From contig NZ_LRFC01000001.1 in the NCBI RefSeq assembly GCF_001619875.1, positions 62,001-126,000 on the forward strand: DNA of 64,000 bases, written 5' to 3'. Shown here piece after piece: positions 52,273 to 60,234 of the stretch. Position numbers and translations under genes: made by a program. The stretch comes from Fictibacillus phosphorivorans (lineage in GTDB: Bacteria; Bacillota; Bacilli; Bacillales; Fictibacillaceae). The first letter of the stretch is position 1, and each line of letters opens with the position of its first letter. The notes below the pieces were generated by a model. The model did no database searches and was not told the DNA's origin. It saw only the letters and a list, made by a program, of their open reading frames with translations.

Positions 52273-54675
52273 GTGGAGAGAGCGCTTCAGAAGAAACGTT
52301 TGATTAAACGATTAACCTGGAAAAAAAGTTTACTCATCATAGGGGTGGCACTTGTCATCATTTTATTAGCCGCAGGAGGAACAGCCTATTTTCTGCTTCA
52401 AAAAAGTAAACCTTTAGTAAATGGAATGATATCTGTTAACGGACTAACGGCTAAAGTAGAAGTTTTCAGAGATTCTCATGGTGTTCCACACATAGAAGCA
52501 AAATCAATGAAAGATCTATTTATGGCTCAAGGGTTTGTTACAGCACAGGACAGAATGTTTCAAATGGACTTAAGCAGAAGACAAGCATCTGGAATGCTTA
52601 GCGAGGTAATCGGAGAAAAAACGATACAGCGTGATAAGTTCTTTAGAACACTCGGATTAAGAAGAGCAGCCGAAGCTTCTTACAACGAATATTCACCTGA
52701 GATGAAGCAATATCTTGAATGGTATGCTAAGGGTGTAAATGCGTATTTGAAGCAGGCTAAGAAAGACCATACACTACCCATTGAATTTATGCTTGTCGGT
52801 TACGAACCAAAAGGGTGGACGCCTATTGATTCTCTTGTTATCGGAAAATATATGGCATTCGACCTTGGGGGACATTGGGAAGGGCAAGCTTTTCGTTACT
52901 ATTTAATGGAAACGTTTTCAAAAGAAAAAGCATTAGATCTGTTCCCGGGATATCCGAAAGACGCGCCTGCTATATTAGAAGATTTAGAAACGGCTGATAT
53001 CGATTTTGAAAAAAGTTTTGCAGATTCTGTTATTCCAAACTTTCATAATGGCAGCAACAATTGGGTGGTTGCCGGCAGTAAAACTGAGTCAGGTAAGCCT
53101 CTCCTTGCCAATGATCCGCACCTCTCGCTAGGAACTCCATCCATTTGGTATCAGAGTCATTTGAAAGCGAAGGATTACGAAGTATCTGGTGTTATTTTTG
53201 CAGGGATTCCCGGTATAATCGTCGGTCATAACAACACAATCGCATGGGGTGTGACGAATGTCGGTCCTGATGTTCAAGAATTATACGTAGAAAAAAGGAA
53301 CCCTAAAGATCCTTATGAATTTCAGTATTTAGCCAATTGGGAGAAAGCTGAAGTCATTGATGAAATCATTAAAGTCAAAGATAAAACAGATGTGAATCAT
53401 GAAGTGATTATTACGAGGCACGGACCTGTAATCTCAGAGTTTGCTCACCAGGACAAACCTGGAACCGCTCTTTCGTTAAAATGGACAGCGCTTCAGCCAT
53501 CAAAGGAACTTGAAGCCGTAATTATGATGAACCGTTCAAAAAACTGGAAGCAATTTGAGAAGGCGCTGGAATCATTCCATACTCCTGCACAAAACTTTGT
53601 TTTTGCGAGCACCGACGGAACCATCGCTTATAAGGCAAACGGATTAATACCGATCAGAAAGCAAGACTACACGTCGATGCCAGTCCCGGGATGGACCGAT
53701 CAATATGAGTGGAAAGGATATATCCCATGGAATGAACTTCCTTCAAGGGTCAATCCGGAAAACGGATATCTTGCCACAGCAAACAACAAAGTAACAACCG
53801 ATTCGTATCCTTATCACATCTCGGATACGTTTGCCCAGCCTTACCGACAACAAAGAATTGTGGAAGTACTAGAGGGTAAAGAAAAGCTGTCTGTAAAAGA
53901 TATGCAACACTTGCAATTTGATCAAAAGAATAAACAAGCTGAAGAAATGCTGCCGATTCTTATAGAACACGTGATGAAAGAACCGTTGACTAAAAAAGAA
54001 AAAGATGTGCTGACTATATTAAAGAATTGGAACAAAGTTGATCGTAAAGAGAGCGCGGCTCCTTTAATCTTTCACATCTGGATGGATCGATTTAGTGATG
54101 TACTCTTCAAGGATGAGATCAGTGATGAGATGTTAAAAATGTTTGACGGCCGTGAGCAAGTGGTGGACGAGCTGATTCGAAAAGCAAATGCTGGTCAGCC
54201 TGGCCCGTGGATTAATGAACATGGAGGTTTAGCAAAAGTAACTCAGAATTCGTTTAAATCCATGATCTCTGTAATCAGTGAGGAATATGGTGAAGATCTG
54301 TCTAAATGGAAGTGGGGAGATTTTCATACCTTAACGTTTGAACATCCTCTGGCAGCTATTAAACCATTAAATCTGTTGTTCAATCCTGAAACTCAAGCAA
54401 TGGGAGGAAGCCGGGTTACAGTAGGTGTTGCTGGGTGGAACCGGGAAACTGGCGACATTACACATGGCGGTGCATGGCGTATGGTGATCGATATGAATGA
54501 TCCTTCAAAGGCGTATCATGTGGTCGGTCCTGGCCAGTCTGGTCATGTATTAAGTCCATGGTATGACGATCAAGCGAAAGACTGGGCAACAGGTAAGTAC
54601 CATGTTACAGCATTAGATGTGAAAGACAGAGGTAACCAGCAGAAGCTTGTTTTACAGCCTTCCTTAGAAAAATAA
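52273..54675 (+). CDS. Penicillin acylase family N-terminal nucleophile hydrolase
   Basis: An 800-residue protein. One N-terminal membrane helix (about 19-42) anchors it outside the cell. The linker and alpha chain run to Gly260; self-cleavage would free Ser261 in HNGSNNWVVAGSK as the nucleophile of the beta chain, where LANDPHL, GHNNTIAWGVTNV and the late Asn (about residue 500 region, TANNKVTTDSYP) are typical. The family cleaves amide side chains of beta-lactams, N-acyl homoserine lactones or other acyl amides; the substrate is not evident. Start is GTG at 52273 after AGGAGG; no signal cleavage site is seen. Confidence 0.9.
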   Translation: MERALQKKRLIKRLTWKKSLLIIGVALVIILLAAGGTAYFLLQKSKPLVNGMISVNGLTAKVEVFRDSHGVPHIEAKSMKDLFMAQGFVTAQDRMFQMDLSRRQASGMLSEVIGEKTIQRDKFFRTLGLRRAAEASYNEYSPEMKQYLEWYAKGVNAYLKQAKKDHTLPIEFMLVGYEPKGWTPIDSLVIGKYMAFDLGGHWEGQAFRYYLMETFSKEKALDLFPGYPKDAPAILEDLETADIDFEKSFADSVIPNFHNGSNNWVVAGSKTESGKPLLANDPHLSLGTPSIWYQSHLKAKDYEVSGVIFAGIPGIIVGHNNTIAWGVTNVGPDVQELYVEKRNPKDPYEFQYLANWEKAEVIDEIIKVKDKTDVNHEVIITRHGPVISEFAHQDKPGTALSLKWTALQPSKELEAVIMMNRSKNWKQFEKALESFHTPAQNFVFASTDGTIAYKANGLIPIRKQDYTSMPVPGWTDQYEWKGYIPWNELPSRVNPENGYLATANNKVTTDSYPYHISDTFAQPYRQQRIVEVLEGKEKLSVKDMQHLQFDQKNKQAEEMLPILIEHVMKEPLTKKEKDVLTILKNWNKVDRKESAAPLIFHIWMDRFSDVLFKDEISDEMLKMFDGREQVVDELIRKANAGQPGPWINEHGGLAKVTQNSFKSMISVISEEYGEDLSKWKWGDFHTLTFEHPLAAIKPLNLLFNPETQAMGGSRVTVGVAGWNRETGDITHGGAWRMVIDMNDPSKAYHVVGPGQSGHVLSPWYDDQAKDWATGKYHVTALDVKDRGNQQKLVLQPSLEK

Positions 54676-54759
54676 AGAGGGTTAGACACTTGTCTCTGTC
54701 AAAATAACAGGTTGGACATATGGTGTAGAGAAGGCAAAACAAGCTGGGAGGTTTACGCT

Positions 54760-55047
54760 TTGTCATACCACACCTATCACCTGTGCCGCCGTTATTTAGG
54801 CGAATCTGTGTATATTGATTGTCACTGCGGCACGAGATATCATGGTGTTCTTAAGCATGTAGATGATAAAAAAGCATACATTCTGCCGTATAGTACGGAA
54901 GGGCAGGATGAGAGCAGCGATCGCTTCTTCTTTGCACCTGCACTTGTAGGGCTAACACTTGGAACGATCGCGGGTCTCGCATTAGCACCAAGACCGTATC
55001 CAATCTATCCTGTTTATCCGCCATATCCTCCGTATCCTTATTATTAA
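54760..55047 (+). CDS. Small protein with Sm-like N-terminal domain and Pro/Tyr-rich tail (paralogue 2)
   Basis: A 95-residue protein starting with TTG at 54760, eight bases after GGGAGG (an upstream TTG at 54712 lacks a site). Residues 5-45 (YHLCRRYLGESVYIDCHCGT then RYHGVLKHVDDKKAYILPY) align with the protein at 16933-17394; four Cys lie here. A Gly/Ala membrane-like segment (FAPALVGLTLGTIAGLALAP) follows, then a tail of Tyr and Pro. It lies after penicillin acylase. Function unknown; localisation at the membrane or spore surface is inferred. Confidence 0.75.
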   Translation: MSYHTYHLCRRYLGESVYIDCHCGTRYHGVLKHVDDKKAYILPYSTEGQDESSDRFFFAPALVGLTLGTIAGLALAPRPYPIYPVYPPYPPYPYY

Positions 55048-55055
55048 GTTGTTTT

Positions 55056-55091
55056 AAAGACTGAACCCTTATTGGGGTTCAGTCTTCTTTA
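55056..55091 (+). terminator. Terminator of the second Pro/Tyr-tailed gene
   Basis: AAAGACTGAACCC, loop TTATT, GGGGTTCAGTCTT. The following 270 bp to the VOC gene hold nothing I can support. Confidence 0.85.
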
Positions 55092-55358
55092 TTACGTGTG
55101 TTGGAATATCTAGTCAAGAAGTTACGATAAGTAATTTGTTACATGTTAGGATTAGGTTTATTAGCTTGAATTCACGTGTTTCTTCATTATTTTTGCTCTC
55201 ATTTAAATCTTTTCAAAGCACCGGTAAAATCAATAACACTCATTTTTAAAGAATTAGCAGGAAAAGATTAAAGCCAGATGGAAAGTAACGTATACACAAA
55301 GAAGAAGTTCATACAATCAGACACATAATCATGAATTTTTTACGAGGGGGTATTGGAA

Positions 55359-55697
55359 TTGAAGCTCGCATTTTTGTTTCACCCAGTAAAAGATTTACAA
55401 GAATCACAACAATATTATGAAGGTCTTGGGATGACTGAAGCTTGGCGAGAAGGAAATCAAGTACTGGGAATGTCTATGAAAGATTGTGAAGTACAGCTTA
55501 TGATCGAAGAGGACGAGCATGACTTGGGGCCAGGCGGCGTGTTCTTGGTAGAGAGTGTTGATAACTTTTATGAAGAACACGAAACCAAACTGGATTTTGT
55601 AAAATCACCGTGTACAATCCCTCCCGGCAGATACGCTATATACAGAGACGGAACCGGAAATCCAATTCGGATCATTGATTTTTCGAATAAAGACTAA
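55359..55697 (+). CDS. VOC-family (glyoxalase/dioxygenase fold) protein
   Basis: A 112-residue single VOC domain: MKLAFLFHPVKDLQESQQYYEGLGM with two beta-alpha-beta units and a YAIYRDGTGNPIRIIDFS end. The metal ligands expected of glyoxalase I are not all present, so its activity is unknown. Start TTG at 55359 is eight bases after GGGGG; another TTG at 55353 is too close to it. Confidence 0.78.
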   Translation: MKLAFLFHPVKDLQESQQYYEGLGMTEAWREGNQVLGMSMKDCEVQLMIEEDEHDLGPGGVFLVESVDNFYEEHETKLDFVKSPCTIPPGRYAIYRDGTGNPIRIIDFSNKD

Positions 55698-55702
55698 CAT
55701 CA

Positions 55703-55746
55703 CAAAAAGCACACTCCAATCGATCCAATCGGGAGGTGCTTTTTTA
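55703..55746. terminator. Hairpin terminator shared by convergent genes
   Basis: AAAGCAC.CTCC and GGAG.GTGCTTT, T on the right and A on the left. Confidence 0.75.
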
Positions 55747-55767
55747 TGTTTGTATATTAGGATAGAA

Positions 55768-56019
55768 TTAATGATAATAATCCTGATCTTCATTTAGTGC
55801 AGGATCATGCAAATCTCCTACAAAATTCAAAAGACTGTCTCCTTCGAAATAATAAGGTTCTGTATCCTCAAGCCAGCTTCTATATTCTTGAAAGTCCTGA
55901 TCAAAATGACCTGAGAAAAAGCGGTGTGCTACTTCATTTGTCAATGTATCAATGATCACAATGCCTCTATAACTCTGACGATCTGGTTCGTCATAATCAC
56001 ATGCAACATAATAAGCCAT
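55768..56019 (-). CDS. Hypothetical acidic protein (83 residues)
   Basis: Reads MAYYVACDYDEPDRQSYRGI and ends DLHDPALNEDQDYYH; rich in Asp and Tyr. No family recognised. ATG at 56019 follows AAAAGGGAGC; longer upstream Met codons lack a site. Confidence 0.7.
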   Translation of the reverse strand: MAYYVACDYDEPDRQSYRGIVIIDTLTNEVAHRFFSGHFDQDFQEYRSWLEDTEPYYFEGDSLLNFVGDLHDPALNEDQDYYH

Positions 56020-56205
56020 AACGATTTGCTCCCTTTTAGAAGTAATACACATAATGTTGCAATTTAGTGCTTTTTTCATACCATTATTTTTGATTTTCTT
56101 CATAAATTGAAACGATAAGCCATAAAACACTTACAAAGCGTTTAAACGGGCTTTACATTTTGCATGTAGGATGAAAGATGAAGAGGACTGAAAGAGGGTA
56201 ATAGG

Positions 56206-56457
56206 ATGAAAACTTACTTTATGGTGCAAGAAAAAATAAGACCTGGATGGATTCATGAAATGGTAGTCAAAGCCAATGAATTTGAGCAATGTCAGATTTT
56301 TATCGAATGCAACACCTTAAAAATTAACGCCAAAAGTCATCTTAGTATGAGTCTGCTTAACGGTATGAATGGAATTTGTTGTGTATCTGCCACTGGAGAA
56401 GAGAGCCGAACAGCTGTGGATGCATTGCGGAGCCTTGGAACAGGTTTGTTAGCGTAA
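56206..56457 (+). CDS. Divergent HPr-like protein (83 residues)
   Basis: It aligns to the HPr fold by KIRPGWIHEMV (helix 1) and INAKSHLSMSLLNG (Ser-46 region). Pairing Arg12-Pro13 with HPr Arg17-Pro18 puts Lys10 where the phospho-His15 should be, while Ser44 remains near Ser46. If right, it cannot carry PTS phosphate but might be a target of HPr kinase, as in Crh. No PTS gene is near. The identity is probable but not certain. Confidence 0.65.
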   Translation: MKTYFMVQEKIRPGWIHEMVVKANEFEQCQIFIECNTLKINAKSHLSMSLLNGMNGICCVSATGEESRTAVDALRSLGTGLLA

Positions 56458-56466
56458 AAAGGATGA

Positions 56467-56495
56467 AAGAAGCTGCGTTCAGGCAGCTTCTTTTT
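56467..56495 (+). terminator. Terminator of the HPr-like gene
   Basis: AAGAAGCTGC, loop GTTCAG, GCAGCTTCTT and T. Confidence 0.88.
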
Positions 56496-56592
56496 AGGTG
56501 TAATACAACCGAACGGAAATTTCTTGCTTTTCTTTTTGTGAGGTCTAAAATGGAGGATAGAGATTACGGAAAAGCTAGAGAGGGATGTTTGT

Positions 56593-57183
56593 TTGCATAG
56601 AATCATTTGGTTGACTTTTGGAGCTTTTTTACAGGGACTAGCTATGGCAGCCTTCTTGTTTCCACACGCTATCCCTTCTGGTGGGGTGGCAGGCATCGCC
56701 ATTCTAAATCATCATTTCTTCAGCTTGCCATTGGGACTCACGCTATGGACCATTAATTTTGGACTCTTGCTGCTCGCTGTAAAGAAACTCGGGAAAAAGG
56801 CAGCGATATTGACCATCTATTGTGTAGCGGTGACATCCATAACGGTAGATTGGATTACAGCACATGTACCTAATCCTTTAAATGGAACGCTGATTGATGT
56901 GATATATGGAGCGATCATTTTTGGTACTGGTGTCGGAATTCTGTTTCGGTTTGGAGCCTCTTCAGGCGGTATGGATATTTTAGCCCTAATATTGTCTAAA
57001 TGGTCAGGAAAGAAACCAGGAACCATTCTTTTCCTGATCAACAGTTTTGTGCTGGTTATCACGTCGTTTACTATTGGAATTGAAATTATCCTCTTTGCAT
57101 TGCTTTGCCAATGGGTCAGTACCCGAATCATTGATTATGTTCGAACGGCAACATTTCAAAGTAAAACAAAGCGTACAATGTAA
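56593..57183 (+). CDS. YitT/YczE-type membrane protein
   Basis: A 196-residue protein with five membrane segments. The N-terminus GAFLQGLAMAAFLFPHAIPSGGVAGIAIL is the hallmark of the YitT/DUF161 family, and RFGASSGGMDILALILSKWSGKKPG is the second repeat of the same motif. The usual DUF2179 domain at the C-terminus is missing (full members have about 280 residues). Function unknown. Start TTG at 56593 after AGAGGG. Confidence 0.82.
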   Translation: MHRIIWLTFGAFLQGLAMAAFLFPHAIPSGGVAGIAILNHHFFSLPLGLTLWTINFGLLLLAVKKLGKKAAILTIYCVAVTSITVDWITAHVPNPLNGTLIDVIYGAIIFGTGVGILFRFGASSGGMDILALILSKWSGKKPGTILFLINSFVLVITSFTIGIEIILFALLCQWVSTRIIDYVRTATFQSKTKRTM

Positions 57184-57199
57184 ATATAATTGTAAACAG

Positions 57200-57234
57200 A
57201 AAAAGGGTACGGTCATGATAACCGTACCTTTTTT
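57200..57234 (+). terminator. Terminator of the YitT-like gene
   Basis: AAAGGGTACGGT, loop CATGAT, ACCGTACCTTTTT. Confidence 0.85.
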
Positions 57235-57245
57235 GCTGTGTAAAA

Positions 57246-57428
57246 TTAGCAATCCTTGCCTTTGTGCGCCCAAGAACAACCAACGATAATGAGAAGGATA
57301 AATAGAACTACTATGATCGCAAAACTCTTTCCATATCCATATCCGCCACCACAATAACCATATCCGCCACCGCCGCCATACATTGGTGCGTTTGCAAGTG
57401 AAGCATTTACCGGTGAATTTGCATACAT
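57246..57428 (-). CDS. YjcZ family sporulation protein
   Basis: A 60-residue protein. A Gly/Tyr-rich N-terminus ([18 protein letters not shown]) is followed by [16 protein letters not shown], the TIGR01732 (YjcZ/YmzA) membrane helix. Related peptides are made during sporulation. AAGGAGGAG precedes the ATG. Confidence 0.88.
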   Translation of the reverse strand: MYANSPVNASLANAPMYGGGGGYGYCGGGYGYGKSFAIIVVLFILLIIVGCSWAHKGKDC

Positions 57429-57613
57429 TCTAAAAACTCCTCCTTAAGAAAATTGTACTTTCGACCTCGATACAGTATATGTGAGGTACAGAAAGGGTGT
57501 ATGGACAAAAGTTTAGTTTTTATGGAATTAGGCGGATGTAATAATTCTGCAAAGAAAATGTGATGTTACGAATCAGGATAAAAGGGGTAAATGTTAGCAA
57601 GGAGGCGTTATAT

Positions 57614-57913
57614 ATGCAAACTGCAACCCAAACTCAAATGAAAACAACGAACAGGTTATTCAAAACTCAATCGTGGGCCTTGATCGGTCTTGGTACAGGT
57701 GCACTTGTCTGGCTTTCTTTTAAACCAAACCGTATTAAAACAAAAATGAAATTCAAAGATATGAAACGAAGAGTTCGCCCTCATCACATCGATCGCACAC
57801 AGCTGCCAATCAATAAAGCAGGGCATCCTGATCCAATGGATGTGGAAGACAATAAGATGGTAGAAGAGGGAGCAATGTATTCTGTAAACTATTACAATGA
57901 TAAAAAAGGTTAA
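57614..57913 (+). CDS. Hypothetical small membrane protein (99 residues)
   Basis: A Gln/Thr-rich start, one membrane helix (SWALIGLGTGALVWLSF), then a basic region (KTKMKFKDMKRRVRPHHIDR) and an acidic end (DVEDNKMVEEGAMYSVNYYNDKKG). No family recognised. ATG at 57614 follows GCAAGGAGG; the ATGs at 57560 lack a site. Confidence 0.7.
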   Translation: MQTATQTQMKTTNRLFKTQSWALIGLGTGALVWLSFKPNRIKTKMKFKDMKRRVRPHHIDRTQLPINKAGHPDPMDVEDNKMVEEGAMYSVNYYNDKKG

Positions 57914-57938
57914 AGGATGGGGATACCCATCCTTTTTT
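57912..57938. terminator. Shared terminator of two convergent genes
   Basis: AAGGATGGG, loop GATA, CCCATCCTT, six T; it begins within the stop of the plus-strand gene. Confidence 0.8.
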
Positions 57939-57945
57939 CTGTCTA

Positions 57946-58188
57946 TTATTTGCGGATCGGCCGCTTTAATGTGTAAAGGTCTTCTTCTAAATTTTCCATT
58001 CTCGATTGTAAGGTAGAAATAGAGTCCTCAATGCCCTCATTGTAAAAATAAGCACCCATTTCAACCGTTATGAAATCTAGGACTTGTTCAGCCGCTAGAT
58101 TGCCGATTTCTTCACCGCGTTCATCCAGAAAGAATGACTGGATGCTAGTCATCATCTCTTCTTTTGCCTCTTTTGAAAGTTTTCTCAA
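57946..58188 (-). CDS. DUF2164 family protein
   Basis: An 80-residue helical protein: KEEMMTSIQSFFLDERGEEIGNLAAEQVLDFITVEMGAYFYNEGIED matches the DUF2164 pattern (F-F-x-E-R-x-E-E-I-G-x-L-A-A-E-Q-L-L-D-F). Function unknown. It is convergent with the gene at 57614. Confidence 0.85.
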   Translation of the reverse strand: MRKLSKEAKEEMMTSIQSFFLDERGEEIGNLAAEQVLDFITVEMGAYFYNEGIEDSISTLQSRMENLEEDLYTLKRPIRK

Positions 58189-58267
58189 TCTCTTAACCCC
58201 TCCTAGACCATGAATAAATTTTTTATTGGACGCTCTTTTTAAAAGATAGTCGCTTTTAAACTTCTAT

Positions 58268-58359
58268 GATAGTTGATTGGCGTGTAGGATGCGAGACGAC
58301 TGCCCCTCTGCAAGTGAGCACCTGAAACGGAAATCAACCACTTTCAAATGCAACAAAGT
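58268..58359 (+). repeat. Truncated copy of the hairpin element
   Basis: Both ends are present (AGTTGATTGGCGTGTAGGATGCGAGAC and CACCTGAAACGGAAATCAACCACTTTC) but the middle ~60 bp is deleted. The rest of 58189-58560 shows nothing else. Confidence 0.75.
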
Positions 58360-58560
58360 TTGCAAAAAAAAGTTAGATGAATGCGGTTGAAAAATGCATA
58401 ACAGTGGGTGATATGATGGGTCTTTATGACGATTTTTCATGTAAAAATATGTCCAGTTTTGTAACATTACTTCTTCTTTTGTGGAAACTATTTTCAACAA
58501 TAAAAAAAGCGGGCATAATAACTGAGAATACCAAAATTAACATAAGAGGAGCCGATTTTC

Positions 58561-58731
58561 GTGGAGAAAAAAGAATGGAATAACTCTCTTCTGATGGAAT
58601 GTATAAAAGAAAAAAAAGAAAAGCTGGTAGAGATTGCAGACCGAAATGGTTTAACCAGCAAGGAAACCGTAAAGTGCAGTCAAGAGCTAGACGTTCTGCT
58701 GAATGTCTACCAAAGACAAGCCACTTTTTAA
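58561..58731 (+). CDS. Spo0E-like aspartyl-phosphate phosphatase (56 residues)
   Basis: Start GTG at 58561 is nine bases after AGAGGAG. Helix 1 has LLMECIKEKKEKLVEIADRNGL and helix 2 has SQELDVLLNVY, the intact Spo0E motif. It should dephosphorylate Spo0A~P. It ends directly against the stop of the minus-strand gene 58732-58926. Confidence 0.85.
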   Translation: MEKKEWNNSLLMECIKEKKEKLVEIADRNGLTSKETVKCSQELDVLLNVYQRQATF

Positions 58732-58926
58732 TTAGTGTTTATTGAAGATGAGTTCATCTGTTAGTTGATCAATACGAAGCAGGATCGCCTTCTTTGTTAC
58801 TAAAGGATAATTACAGTGAAACTCTGATAACAGTTCACGAATCTCCTGAATGAGGGAAATTTCTTGTTCAGGCATAGATTTGGTTGATTCGCTTTTCATT
58901 CTAAATTGAATCAGATTATCTTTCAC
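58732..58926 (-). CDS. Small protein, possible divergent Spo0E relative (64 residues)
   Basis: Start GTG at 58926 follows AAAGGGG by about eight bases. Reads ...SLIQEIRELLSEFHCNYPLV and KKAILLRIDQLTDELIFNKH: two helices, and LRIDQLTDELI loosely recalls the SQELDxLLN helix, but Ser and Glu-Leu are not kept. Real gene likely; Spo0E membership doubtful. Confidence 0.55.
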   Translation of the reverse strand: MKDNLIQFRMKSESTKSMPEQEISLIQEIRELLSEFHCNYPLVTKKAILLRIDQLTDELIFNKH

Positions 58927-59079
58927 ACCAACACCCCTTTTTCATATTGTGTTGGATACTACTTCCATATCATTCATTAAATACCTTCCAAAAGTCGAAA
59001 TGTTTCCTTTCTACAGCAGAATGTGACAATATCTTTTTAGGGAACAAAATAAGTTTTAAAATGGGAGGCTATTAAACAG

Positions 59080-59916
59080 ATGACAGCTATTCAATCATTG
59101 CAAGACACAACTGTGCTGAACAATGGAGTTAAAATGCCATGGTTCGGACTTGGTGTATTTAAAGTGGAAGAAGGACAAGAAGTAATCGATTCTGTTAAAT
59201 GGGCGATTGAAGCAGGATATAAAAGCATCGATACAGCTGCAATCTATAAAAATGAAGAAGGTGTTGGACAAGCGATTAAAGAAGCGGGAGTACCTCGCGA
59301 AGAATTGTTCATCACAACAAAAGTATGGAATGCCGATCAGGGCTATGAGTCAACACTTGCAGCTTTTGAAAGCAGCATGGAAAAGCTAGGACTTGAGTAT
59401 CTTGATCTTTATTTGGTTCACTGGCCGGTTAAAGGCAAGTATAAAGAAACTTGGCGTGCTCTTGAGAAACTTTATAAAGATGGAAAAGTAAAAGCGATTG
59501 GTGTATCTAATTTCCACGTTCATCATCTAGAAGACATATTAGCTGATTGTGAAATCAAACCAATGGTGAACCAAGTGGAATACCATCCGCGACTAGCGCA
59601 AAAAGAGCTTCTTTTATTCTGTAAAGACAATAATATTCAAATGGAAGCATGGAGTCCTCTTATGCAGGGAGAACTGCTGGAAGAGCCTACACTAGTGGAG
59701 TTAGCAGAAAAGCACGGGAAATCTGTTGCTCAAATCATCCTTCGCTGGGATCTTCAAAATGGTGTAGTAACGATTCCAAAATCCATTAAGCAGCATCGCA
59801 TCGTTGAAAATGCGGATATCTTTGATTTTGAGTTATCCTTAGAAGATATGGCTAAAATCGATGCCCTTAATGAAGACCGACGCATCGGGCCAGATCCAGA
59901 TAACTTCGACTTCTAA
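59080..59916 (+). CDS. yvgN: Aldo/keto reductase (YvgN-like glyoxal reductase)
   Basis: A 278-residue AKR5G-type protein closely resembling B. subtilis Yvg[34 protein letters not shown] (catalytic Asp and Tyr), [12 protein letters not shown] (Lys), [11 protein letters not shown] (His), [14 protein letters not shown] and [17 protein letters not shown]. It reduces methylglyoxal and other carbonyls with NADPH. ATG follows GGGAGG. The symbol is by resemblance. Confidence 0.85.
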   Translation: MTAIQSLQDTTVLNNGVKMPWFGLGVFKVEEGQEVIDSVKWAIEAGYKSIDTAAIYKNEEGVGQAIKEAGVPREELFITTKVWNADQGYESTLAAFESSMEKLGLEYLDLYLVHWPVKGKYKETWRALEKLYKDGKVKAIGVSNFHVHHLEDILADCEIKPMVNQVEYHPRLAQKELLLFCKDNNIQMEAWSPLMQGELLEEPTLVELAEKHGKSVAQIILRWDLQNGVVTIPKSIKQHRIVENADIFDFELSLEDMAKIDALNEDRRIGPDPDNFDF

Positions 59917-59958
59917 AAGGGGTCTGACCCCAAACAAATACAAAAATTCACTTTTTGT

Positions 59959-59992
59959 CCACGTGGAATACACATATTCCGCGTGGTTTTTT
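59959..59992 (+). terminator. Terminator of the glyoxal reductase gene
   Basis: CCACGTGGAATA, loop CACA, TATTCCGCGTGG, six T. GGGGTC-TGACCCC at 59921-59933 lies between it and the stop. Confidence 0.85.
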
Positions 59993-60158
59993 ATTTCATT
60001 CCTTTCTTCCTCATTCATTTGTTTCATACTTTCTTTTCGTTACAGACTTCTTCATATGGGGAAAGGCTAAGTAATGCCTGGATCGTACATAATGAGAAAG
60101 ACTTATTTCATGTACACATATAGCCGTAAAACACAATTTCACAAACAAATATAGTTAC

Positions 60159-60188
60159 TTGACAAAAGTAAGTATAATCTCATATACT
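60159..60188 (+). promoter_or_regulatory. Sigma-A promoter of the mhqO operon
   Basis: TTGACA at 60159-60164, 18 bp, TATACT at 60183-60188. Confidence 0.7.
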
Positions 60189-60196
60189 AAACTTAC
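60168..60196 (+). promoter_or_regulatory. Putative operator shared with the azoreductase promoter
   Basis: GTAAGT (60168-60173) and ACTTAC (60191-60196) form an inverted repeat around the -10 box. The TTGACAAAAGTAAGT block is identical to that at 20135-20149. Confidence 0.6.
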
Positions 60197-60234
60197 AAAA
60201 AATAAGTAATCAAGTATGAAGGGATGTTTAAGAT

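Noticed and set aside
59921-59933. Palindrome GGGGTC-TGACCCC after the glyoxal reductase gene.
   Set aside because: Similar sequences occur widely in bacterial intergenic DNA; with one copy here no role can be argued and the real terminator follows it.
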